Assembly (NCBI RefSeq): GCF_000090795.2
Contig: NW_003546261.1
Coordinates: forward strand, 229,807 to 293,806
DNA length: 64,000 nt
Direction: 5' to 3'
From: Amphimedon queenslandica
Lineage: Eukaryota; Porifera; Demospongiae; Haplosclerida; Niphatidae
Shown here: positions 43,501 through 53,149 of the stretch, piece after piece
Layout of the letters: each line of letters starts with the position of its first letter
Numbering within the stretch: the first letter of the stretch is position 1
The notes under the pieces: generated by a model
Told to the model about the DNA's origin: nothing
The model's database searches: none
What the model saw: only the letters and a program-made list of their open reading frames with translations
Position numbers and translations under genes: made by a program

Positions 43501-46500
43501 ACTTGTAGCTATCATTTGACTGATTGCTTGTATATCGAGCGATACGGAGGTGAAGAGTATGTGCAGCACAACCAAAGTGTGACCATCCAGTCAGCTCGAG
43601 ACCATTGATAGTATTTGCAGCATTGTCACTAATACAGGCAGTTATTTTCACTGAGGAAAGAGACCAATCAGCAGCAACTTTGGTGAGCCTATCAGCAATA
43701 TGTTGCCCAGTGTGACTTTCTGGCATTTCTTCTGTTACAAGTACCTTACTAGACAGCTGCCAAGACTCATTCACAAAGTGAACAGTCACGGTCATGTAAC
43801 CATGAATGGCTATCCTTGTCTAGATATCTGTAGTTAAACCTACATGGTCACACTTGGAGGTAATAGTGATGAGCCTGTCCTTTTCACTTTCAATGAGACG
43901 ATGGCACACTGTAGCAATGTGTATGTGTGAAGGAACTATACCCTGGCTCAACATGGCTCATCAGGTTTTTGAAGCCAACACCATGAACTAGATTAATTGG
44001 TTGAATGTCCCTTGCCACCATTTCTGCGATTGTTCTAGTAATTTTCTTTGATCTAGCTGTAGAGCATTTCTTTGGAGCTACAGATTGATCCTTACTTGTA
44101 CTGTGGCTTGTGTTGCTGTCAACTTGACACAGCTGAGGGTGATGAGAAAGCAGATGGCTCTTCATACATGTGGTTCCTCCATGGTATGCTAGAACAGTCT
44201 TGCAGCTCCTACACTTCACCTTTTTGGTATCAATCTTCTGTAAATGATCCCAGACTGGGCTTTCTAAAGATTGAGAACAACTTGCCATGGCCTCAGTAGT
44301 CACTATTAGGCTAATAGCCGCCACTAGGTAAACAGAGCAAGAAAGGTAACAATTGGTGGGTGTGTCCATTAATTAATAATAGTTATTGCAATAACCATTA
44401 ATACTTTTATTATGCGAATAGTTCTAATAAAAAAAATTTAATTCAAATATTGCTGTAAATGAACGAATACCTTACTTTTCATTTCAGCCCTAATTGTTAT
44501 CATGAATCATGGCATATATTGGCCATTTTGCTCTATTAGTGAACATACATGAAGTAGGTAGAATTCCACCTAGCACCAACATCGTGAGTGTGTGAGTGTT
44601 GGCTTGTATTCATGCCTTTCTTTTTTAGTGCCTCCATTGCCCTTGCACTATGCTTGAAGTGGCATTTGATTTTTCTTCAAATTGCAGATACCCTGGTAAT
44701 TATAGGTATGTGTAAGCCCATCCCTGCTTTACAGCTGACTGTAGGGTATGAGCAAAGCATGGCATGTCATCCCAATCATCCAAAAGCCGAGATGACAAGT
44801 TAAAGATATATATCCGTCACCCGACCTGGACGTCCACATGTCTGTTGTGAATGACACTGAGTGCTGCTGTGCTAGTTGACCATGCACAACATGCTTCTGT
44901 TGATAGTATTTCTTATCTATTTGTGACACTAGTAAACCAAGGACTATTACACAGTCTAGAGCCCTTGTATAATTGTCTGTGCAGGAACAACACTACCTAC
45001 GGCTAGGTACCTACTTTCTTCCAATTCAAGCTCTGAATAAATAGACGTCTGTGCTCGTGTCGTAGTCTGACTTGTCCATAGATAACATCTCTAACAATAA
45101 TGTATCTGAGGTATCCTCGGAACCAATGCCGATGGCTTGAACTTTTATACCCTCTTTAGATGCCATAAGTCTGCAAGAGAATGATATATCTAAAGCCATG
45201 CATATTAATCTTACCTTAGTTGATGGTTGCTGCTCTGCTGACTCAATTAAACTGCCGGCTGATCTAGTTATAAAATTTATTATCAGCATCATAGTGACTC
45301 ATATAGCATCATTAATACCAGACCTTATACTGGTATGGACTGTACCATAGATAATAGAGTTTAAAGGGATTGGAAACTGCGTGGGTGGCCTGTATAAACC
45401 AATGGAGGTCGAAGTTATAGTCTTCCTGCATGGCACAGCAAAACGTGGGTCAGCAACATTCATTAAGTTTAGAAATGCAACGCCATCTACAACACTGATG
45501 GGTCTCATGTCCCTAATAATAAACTCCACTGCAGCATTGGTAAGAGACTTTGAGCACTTTGAGGTTGAAGATAGCAATGGTGGAGCCTGAGTAGTTGACC
45601 ATGCACAACATGCTTATGTTAAGTTAATCAGTTAACAGGTTAAAGTTCACAGCTCTACAGGCCATTACCTTTAGGTTTTAGTCTCTGTCTTTCAATTGTT
45701 TGTCACACAACAGCTTTTACTTCTTTTATAATGCAGTGTTTTGGAGTCAATTATTACTGGTAAAATTGAGCAAAGATCTGAAGAAACTTCGGAATAATTT
45801 TGTATCACCTTCATTTATATTTGGTGTGTTATTTTGCTTTAGAATGAGCTCTTGCAACTTGTTTAATGTATGCTGTGCTTAGTTAGTGCATCTAAGCTTG
45901 CCCTTTTTAGTCATCATCTCTAAACTTATTTTATTTCCAGAAGTGATTATTCTTTTTGCACATTTTTTATTTAGAAGAAATCCTCACCCTTTTCTGGGAA
46001 GGAAAAAGTAAAGCAAAAAATTGTTAAAAGTGTGGAAGCTGTGGATGTTGATGTTAATAAAGATTCTACTTCTCTTGGTATTTCTCACCGAACTGCTATC
46101 TTATCTAAAAAAAGTGGCGATTCTGGTATTGAGAAAGATTTAGATTTGTCAAATGGAAATGGTGAGTTCATTGCTGCAGAAGCATGCAAAAATACACATA
46201 ATTACTGTACTCTTTTCTGAATTATCAAATGATTTGTAACAATTTTTATTAAATTTACTAGACAGTAGATACCGTATCTCTTTTCTCTGAAGATAAAATG
46301 TTATGAATTTTATGCCTTATATTTTTGTTAAATGCCTGCATTCATTTTCAAATACTCGTCACATGTAAAACAGCAACATTTGATTATATTAATTTCTATA
46401 TGTAAAGTATGTAAATTTTGGCCTTTGAATGGTTGGAGACTTTAGTCACTGTACCCTGTAAAATGTCGACGTTCATTTTTGAGATGCTATGGTTTTTAAA

Positions 46501-49500
46501 AATTTTCATGCATGTGCTTTGTAACCATGCTTTACGACATATTTAAATAGTTTAGATGGGCTCTCCTTCACTACATTGTAAGTGAATTTCCTAGTACCTT
46601 TGAGTATAGTAGAAGATGACTAAAAATTTGAAGTTCTCAATAATTTTTTTAAATTTTTAATTTTTTATTAACACGAGTGCTTATTTGTCTTTCACATCCT
46701 TCCTTTCTGATTGGATTGATAATTAGTGGTCTCCAAAGATATTCTAAAAAAGATGAACGGACAGAGAACAATTTAAAATGCACACATCATTCCATCTAAA
46801 GACACTGTGTTTGTGGTTGGATGCCATTTTGATTTACTTGTGTTATGCAGATGGTCAGTATGAATATGCCATGTAGTTACATGTAGGAAAGGAGAGCTCA
46901 TGTTCATATTAGAGCTCATTGATAGTTTTGAAATCACTTGTCAATGTTTGCCACATTTAATATCATGATAGTGTGTTAACACATTATTCATATCTTTGAA
47001 GTTTCTAATGAGACGAGACACTGTTGGTGCATTGGCCTCGCATAAACAACGAAAAACAAAAATTGTTTTACTTATGATTTCAAAACTAATTTGTCCTGCA
47101 TATTGTATCCTGGTTTATATTTGTGGTGCAAATTTTATTGTGAGTCTGGCATTTAAAAAATTTTTTGGAATTAATTTTTACAAGTGGCTTTCAGTCTTCA
47201 CCTTGTGGCAGTGGAAATGCAGAAATTTGTGGTAGAAAAATATCGCGAAAGAGCGAGAAACTGTGAAATTTTTGAAAATATTTCTCCTCAAAAGTAAACT
47301 GGTGTATGGTATTACCACTGTGGTGTATGGTATTACCACTGTAGGTACATGTATTAAATTTTGCTTGACATAGTGTTGACTGTATTCTTCATAGCCTAAT
47401 TTAGATGTGAGCATGCTGTTGTTACAGTACAGTGAAAGTGTCAAATCTTGATTCCTGGATTTGTTACCAGTATGAAATCTTGATTACTAGAGTAAATTTG
47501 TGTCTGTTGTACTATATGTGTAACTGCTGGAAGAAGGTTGAGTTTCTTAAACTTCTACACTCTGCACACACACACATTTATTAGGCTTGATTTATTGCAT
47601 GCAAACTCTTATCAAGCGTCTGACGTTTATAGCCTTAAGTCATTCTTTTAAGGTGAAGCACCTCGTGTAAAGTGGAGAGGTAAGTGATTTTTAGACATTC
47701 CTGTCTAAAAGACAAAAGTTACAGAAAAAATGCTACATATTTTTATAAAGAGGAGGTTTTTTGTCTCTCTACAGATACCAGGTACTGGAAGTGTTCCAAA
47801 AATTATAGGAGAACCTAATACATCTGGCAAGATTGTTAGCTTTTCGTTCCTTGCACTGCCATCTATACTTGATAAAGCTGGATAAAGTAACTTTTTAAGC
47901 ACATGGAGAAACTTTGAGTGTATGCGAACCCCTTTGAAGGCCACACAACCTCAAAGAGAGAGTTAGAATTAATGAGTTGCTGACACCTCACTTAACTTGA
48001 TTGGCCTTGCCCACACTTGTTGCTGGTGAGGCAAAGACTATACATGTGGCATTTTGCTATTTTGTACATATTTTAGTTTTATGTGTTGCTTGTAACTAGC
48101 AATCATTTTCATTTTTCATGGAAAACATGGCTTACTTCTCTGAACACTTGTGTATAGCTCCACCAGATATTACTGTTGTTTCTAATACTATTCCTATGAC
48201 TATACCTTATAATTATGGTTGTAGTACTGAGCATGTTTATGTTATGTCTGATTGGCCAGACCCACAATCATGATACTACTGCCACATCGCAATAACTTCT
48301 GCACTATTACGTAAAATAGAAACAGAATATTTAATACTTATGATTCTGATCAAAGGCTCTTTATCACTCATGATACCATTGGTTGGTTTATATTGCGTAT
48401 CGAAAATTGATTGTTTGAAAAACAACTTTAATGCAACATGTTTTGTTGTTTGTGGTCATCACGCCATATTTTGACAGAATGTGTTTCTTTTTTATTGTGA
48501 TTGATTTCCTAGCTCACAATTCACAATCAAAGGAATGTTGTCATCAGTACCATCCTATAATAATTTTAATTTGCCTCTCCTAATGCAGTGTAGCATCTGA
48601 CTTATTTGTCTGTATGTACATGTACATTTAAACAAGAGTCAACTCCAAAAATATAGTTTATTCTTTTTGCAGCTGCAGGAAAGGTTATCATAGCAAATCA
48701 ACCAATTTGTTGATTTTGTGTTTTTTTGACCTTGATACAGTATATGATACAAATTAATACTGTTTAAGTGCATTTTTTTTAGAAAAGTCAAGTCACAAGC
48801 CTTTATTAGAGAAGACGGTCGGTAACCGCAAAGACAGTTCAAATTCTAAAAGAATTGTTTCAGTCGAAAGGCAGGATGGTCGCAAAGAGTTGTTTACTAC
48901 TCATAGGAAGGCTGATGGACGGCCTAGAAGTCGTAGTCCTCATAACAGGAGGCCTTCATCAACAAGGTATGGCTTTTGAATTTTGAAGTTGTAGTATTGT
49001 TAGCCATGTTTTTTATTGTAGCAAGAATTGTCATCACCTAAAAACTTTTTCCTTTGTAGTATAATGTTATTACTGCTATTTTTTGCATTGCTTGTGGGTA
49101 TTTACTTTGCTATTCTTTGCTACTTTATGTCCAAAAATTATTTTGGTGCTACTCAGTCACATCTACTGTAGTAGTGAGTGCTCATGTGCTCCAAAAGTTG
49201 TCAAGGAACTTGAGGATGCTTTTTTAGAATGTCTGTAATTTTAAAGTTTATCTGTACTACCTCTGTCCTTTTAGAAGCCCGTATAGGATATTCTTCCTTA
49301 CATTCTACTGTCCAGCTACTGTCTGCAACAGACCATGGGCACTACTGCTACTTTCGCATTGTGCATGTGCAAGGAAGCAAAACGGCTTGTAGCAACTACT
49401 TTAGAGCATAAGATTGAGGTTTTATATGCAATTATGTCTCAGTAATTGACATTTAGTTATAAAATAAGACAAAGGTAAGGTTTTATATAAGTCAATTTTT

Positions 49501-51498
49501 TGAGCCAGCACATATTCTGGAGTCAAGAGGGTCTACATGTAGTAATCCAGCTGTCTAAGTCTCCATTCTTCATTGGGGTCTGTAAGAGTTGGAAATTATT
49601 CTTGTATAGTACACAATTAACAATGGGCCATCATCCAATTTCAGACATCAAAAATACTTGTTCTGCTTATACATGTAAATACTTTTTATTGCAAAACCTT
49701 ACTTTGTGGTATTAATTTCTTACTTTTTGGATTGTTTAGGGGAAGGGTGGTATCTCATCGCCTTAGCCCAGCTAGAGACATTAACGTCAGTCCTCGGCAA
49801 AGATTTATTTCACCTCCAAGGCCACGACATAGCCCTCCGCGGCATTATGATGTGCCTCCACGATCTCGTCGATTGAGCCCTGATGCTAGACGGTCAAGTC
49901 AATCCTCTCGTCGATTAAGCCCACCTTTGCGTTGCGTTAGTCCACCATCACATCAGAGTCTGCCTCCCTACCAGATTCATTTACGAAGTCCTTCCTATCA
50001 TTCATCTAATCGTAGGCTTGCGTCATCTCCTCCTTTGTCATCTGTGAGGAGTAGTCCAATGTTTATAATGGAATCTCGTATGCATCACAGGTATGTTTGA
50101 CTATATAAACTCAATGCTTAGTTAAATTTATGTCATAAATTTTATTGAAAGTAGAGACTCTTATCAATATTAATCGCAATTCTAGTGAAATAGCATTTAT
50201 TGGGACACTTGTCCATATACATTTCTTGCAGGTTAGGGTCACAGATAATTGATTCCCAAGATCTTCATCTAAGATTTCGTGATGAAAGAGATCATGTAAT
50301 TAGTGACAGAGAAAGAGAAGCACTTAGAAGAGATGTAGAATTTAGACAATCTCGTAAAGAACAAGAGCTTTATCGTCAGATGCGTGAGTTACAAGAACGT
50401 GAAAGCCATGGCAGAGATGTCTTAGAACGGCAGCAAAAAGAGCTTCAGGAGCTTCAGAAGACATTTCGTGAAAGAGAAGCCTGCTTGGAAGCTAAAGAGA
50501 GAGAGTTGAAGGCCAGGGAGGTTCGTGAAAGGGATAGACTATCTGCTATAGAAAGACAGAAGGAAAAAGAAATACGAGAAAAAGTTCAAAGAGAGTTTCA
50601 AAGGAGTATGGAAGAGCGTGAAGAGCGACAGAAGAAGGTAATGGAAGAGCATCTGCGTGTGCACCAGAAGCTAATGTTGGAAAAAGAAAAAAAGCTTAAA
50701 GAACAGGAGGAGAGATTAGCAAGTTATAAGGAAGAAATGAACCGCCGACAGAAAGAAGAAGAAGAGATAAAGGAAAGGGAACGTAATGAAAATGAGAGAA
50801 AAGAGCGGGACAATAGAAATAGAGGAGCAGCAATTAAACGAAGCTATAATGAAGAGTATCCAGCATTGTCAAAAAGACAAGCTGTTGATGATCCAAGTGT
50901 TTTTGGTAGGTTGGGTGGACGTGACAGTCAAGTAGTTGCTCACAGCAATCATTCATCAATAGGTCATGTTGGGTCTTCACAACAAGGACAATCAAGGCCA
51001 GTCGTTAAAGAAGCTGTTCTTGCCAACAATGTGACATATCGACGATTTGAGTCACCCAAGTCAGGAAATCGTTTGTCAGCCACTAATCCATATTCACAGA
51101 GTCAGTCACGTAGTAACAAGGTGCCAGACCATCAATTTAATTCTAGCAGTAACAAAAGATACCCACCTTCTATGCCTGAATCTGTTACTTATCCTCCTCC
51201 CATGAGATTTAGTGGTCAGCATTATCGTGGTGATAGTTCTAATGTTGGATATGGTGGTACTGCTGGTGGTACTGAAATTTCTTCCCTTCCCTTTTCAACT
51301 GGTAATCCAAAAATTACTGATGCTGTTCCTCCACTTATAGATCGTGGCCAAGATTATTTGTTGTCACATGTTTTAAACAATGTAAAGAGAAGTGGACCAC
51401 CTGTGCATCATCAGCCAGTGCCTCCACCGATAACTTCGTATCCCCGTCGTATCGAGCTGCCTTACCATCCTAATTTAAGAGGCTCTGGCTTTAAATAA
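28512..51498 (+). CDS. SAFB: SAFB/SLTM-like scaffold attachment factor (SAP, RRM)
   Basis: SAFB/SLTM proteins bind DNA through SAP and RNA through an RRM, and act in nuclear-matrix organisation and transcription. Ten exons: 28512-28667, 33674-33877, 34169-34205, 34333-34786, 35317-35395, 36708-36854, 45975-46161, 48783-48966, 49740-50090 and 50232-51498; 1021 residues, phases consistent. Exon 1 is the SAP domain (ELKLVEIKEELVKRNLPKRG, then NKALILKRLEKAL). Exons 2-4 are acidic and Ser-rich. Exons 5-6 form the RRM: RNP2-like CNLWVSSLAP, RNP1-like GERFAFIVMG. Exon 9 is rich in RRLSP/PPR motifs. Exon 10 encodes a long Arg/Glu coiled coil (residues ~600-810), then a Gly/Ser/Pro tail. SAFB and SLTM cannot be told apart here. 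Intron 6 (9.1 kb) is full of transposons. Confidence 0.9.
30605..30802. mobile_element. TACCGTATAAGTGG MITE, 198 bp
   Basis: The left end TACCGTATAAGTGG is mirrored by CCACTTATACGGTA at the right. The interior repeats AAATTTGCGGATT-like strings in inverted order. It lies in SAFB intron 1 and shares the TACCGTA start with the families at 4651 and 21775. Confidence 0.8.
31172..31377 (+). repeat. Tandem duplication of a ~100-bp segment
   Basis: Bases 31172-31265 recur at 31274-31377. Both begin CAGACATGCTTTTGTTTTAT and end TAGGTATTTGAGATTGGACT, with small indels between them. Confidence 0.85.
33340..33531. mobile_element. MITE with TAGCTAGAAAA ends
   Basis: The left GTATAGCTAGAAAATTTGG is mirrored by CCAACTTTTCTAGCTATTC on the right, imperfectly. 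The interior carries TGGCGAAT units. It lies just ahead of SAFB exon 2. Confidence 0.65.
35022..35261. mobile_element. MITE with ATAGCTCCA-type ends, copy 1
   Basis: The left end ATACTATAGAGCTCCACAAT is repeated once in tandem about 45 bases later. The right end AAAAATTGTAGCTATATGGT is the inverted match. The element at 37086 is related. It lies in SAFB intron 4. Confidence 0.65.
37086..37297. mobile_element. MITE with ATAGCTCCAAATTT ends, copy 2
   Basis: The left TATAGCTCCAAATTTTTGT is mirrored by ACGAAAATTTGGAGCTGTA. The interior has TTTTTGTCAA repeats. It lies in SAFB intron 6 upstream of the Crypton-like fragment. Confidence 0.75.
37499..37792 (-). pseudogene. Crypton-like tyrosine recombinase, C-terminal fragment
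   Basis: The fragment of about 97 residues matches the C-terminal half of tyrosine recombinases carried by Crypton-type transposons. It reads LHKPHPENLYQSKAVGQSSL, then GEYTNHSLKRTCVTRLYQSG, then IMKVSGHRNTNGVRAYKK. The H-x-x-(R/K) box, the GH box and the terminal Tyr of the active site are recognisable. The Arg of the usual HSxR motif is Lys here. No N-terminal half is readable in the same frame, although nearby minus-strand frames to 38277 may be its remains. It lies antisense in SAFB intron 6 and is surely non-functional as seen. Confidence 0.7.
38570..39360. repeat. Dispersed repeat with CA tract and hairpin end, copy 2
   Basis: This resembles the block at 13930-14580. It includes a (CA)n microsatellite at 39159-39184. 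It ends in two variants of a CCTTGCCTA..GCCTACGGCATGG motif that can pair with itself (near 39205 and 39290). The plus-strand reading frames inside look accidental. Confidence 0.55.
39889..42159 (-). pseudogene. IS630/Tc1-type DDE transposase, frameshifted and gapped
   Basis: Bases 40837-40181 encode a DDE endonuclease with VVFLDETWANAH (first Asp), GKGKRLIILGVGG and NSLIVMDNASF (second Asp). After at least one frameshift near 40178, bases 40176-39889 continue with AGHEVVRLPLAHCTLYPIEL, where the final Glu of the triad lies in PIELAW. Upstream is another frame (LEIDIRTVSNIISERHRLQQ), interrupted by the assembly gap. Then comes MEGEMFLQALETYKASGRSE near 42159. Mariner/IS630-like transposases act by cut and paste at TA. 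This copy is decayed and lies antisense in SAFB intron 6. Confidence 0.75.
41072..42049. other. Assembly gap of 978 N
   Basis: A run of N with no sequence information. It falls inside the transposase locus of SAFB intron 6, and reading frames running through it carry no meaning. Confidence 0.99.
42780..44288 (-). pseudogene. BED/hAT transposase, decayed copy 1
   Basis: From 44288 the frame begins MASCSQSLESPVWDHLQKID. It runs through a BED-type zinc finger (VKCRSCKTVLAYHGGTTCMK, then SHLLSHHP: two Cys, two His). It continues with TRTIAEMVARDIQPINLVHG. Other frames carry on with MTVTVHFVNESWQLSSKVLV and the SDNAANTINGL block (43795-43499), and FTPTSNNICESLQVLCAAVD (43269-42979). Near 42850 the hAT dimerisation motif is recognisable as DPLE-stop-WTKHEERFPTLSEIAKK. 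Frameshifts separate every block, so this is a dead hAT transposase of the ZBED type. It lies antisense in SAFB intron 6. Confidence 0.8.
44570..45600 (-). pseudogene. BED/hAT transposase, decayed copy 2
   Basis: From 45577 the frame reads SSTSKCSKSLTNAAVEFIIR, then DMRPISVVDGVAFLNLMNVA. This is the same block as in copy 1 but with different residues. At 44929-44729 another frame gives SVSFTTDMWTSRSGDGYISL, a hAT signature. It is a second, independent hAT remnant directly behind the first, covering only the N-terminal half. A possible terminus, TTAAAGTTCACAGCTCT, lies near 45650. Confidence 0.75.
47540..48010. repeat. Dispersed repeat, partial copy 3
   Basis: It contains a short CACACACA tract, then TTAGGCTTGATTTATTGCAT. 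This parallels the middle of the block at 13930-14580, but the hairpin-like end is not preserved. It lies in SAFB intron 7. Confidence 0.45.
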
Positions 51499-51499
51499 A
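51494..51499 (+). terminator. AATAAA overlapping the SAFB stop codon
   Basis: The polyadenylation hexamer shares its bases with the TAA stop (51496-51498). If used, the 3' UTR would be only 10-35 bases. Use of this site is inference; a second AATAAA lies at about 52086. Confidence 0.45.
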
Positions 51500-53149
51500 A
51501 TTCAAAAAATAATAATACCTAGTCACCTGCACGAATTCTTTTAGTTGTTTTGAAAGTACATGTACAGTTATGCTATAGTGTAATAAGGTCCAAGGGTTAC
51601 AATGTAAACTTGCATATATGAGCTGGAACTATTGCGAACAATGTTTTGTTGCAAATGGAATGTGATAATGTTTTATTGATGAAAAGTTCACTTTCTGTTG
51701 GTACTTCTTTTTGTATTAATGTGCTTACTCTATTGATTTGTCCTTTCATGATTTTAGTTAAATGAAAATAATACTTTTTAATAGATGGCACCCTAGTGCG
51801 TTTGTGATTGTAGTAACATTTACATTGTATTTACTTTGTATTCATAATATCATTTCTCATATTATCAGAAGTTGCATGTTTATTCATGTTTTTGTTGGAC
51901 TTCAGTATTGAAGCAAATTCTATAGTATTCATTAAATAAGAGGTTAATGGAGTATGACATATTAGTCTGATACATTTAGTCAACAATATGCATAATGTTC
52001 ATAATCCCGTTTATTTTTAATTGTGTGAGTAGGACTTGTTAAGTTGATTACTTAATTGCTTAGCGTTATGATACACAATTTAATGAATAAATTTCACAAA
52101 TTTAACAAAGCTGTTGCCTACCTGTAAAGAGAAGATCTGAGTGAACTCTTATTATAGATAACCAATCTTGAGCAAGTTCACTGCTGAATGCGATGACCAG
52201 TGGTCATATTTGCTGTGATGACCTTTTTCTGTTTTTCACTCATTCTTTCTACTATAGCTTCTTTATAACACCTCATATAACGTAACACTGTGTTGAATGG
52301 AGATATTATTGGGCATATTCCTGATGAATTAACTGTGATGTGTGATGCACACTAAAAAAGAGCTCCCCACATGTCTTGTAAAGTTAAGTTATAGATTTAC
52401 CACAGGACTTCAATGTGGTGGATGTATAATTTTTTTGTACCTGTATGTGACCATAGCAAGCTGCATGTACTGTAGCAATATGTACCTGTACTGAGATCTA
52501 TTCTATAGGTGATGTTTCTTCTTTAGCAGGCAACCCTAGATTAACAAAACAGATGTACAATCTTCAGGTATGATTTGTTCATTGATAATTTTAATTGCTG
52601 CAGATAATTCTTAAGTAATGAAATGATATAGAAAATTTAAGCAAGATATTTGCTGCATTTAGACTTCTGCAATAGCTTTGCTTGCTCATTCATGTAGAGC
52701 ATACCACATAGTCTTTAGCTTGCTTAAGCTCGCCCTTGTAATGTTTTACATTCTTATAGTATTCTCACTATTTTGCATGTACTTACATTAATAGAAGTAA
52801 TACCAAGCTTCGACATACATGCTGCTGCACGCTTCTGTCTTTCCTTCATTCAATGATCTGTCACAATAAAAAGGTTCCTAATTTATATGGACCCCAAAAT
52901 TAAAATTAATGTCCATGGGTCCAAAATAAGTGGCCCAAGGTCCAAAATAAATGATCCGGGTTCTGAATTTCTCTGTTCTATGTCCAAAAAAGTTCCTACG
53001 TCCCAAAAAAGTTTTGGACCCAGGGTTTACAATTATTTGACCTTGGTTAAAAAATATCACTTACTTAGATCTATGCATAAACTCTTGACCTTGCAACAAT
53101 ACTGATTTTATAGACTATAATCAAATAATGATGCAGTCTTAATTATTGT
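51500..53149. other. Intergenic stretch downstream of SAFB
   Basis: No gene recognised. It may hold SAFB 3' UTR. Bases 52885-53015 form a degenerate GGTCCAAAATAA-like repeat. The rest is unremarkable. Confidence 0.5.
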
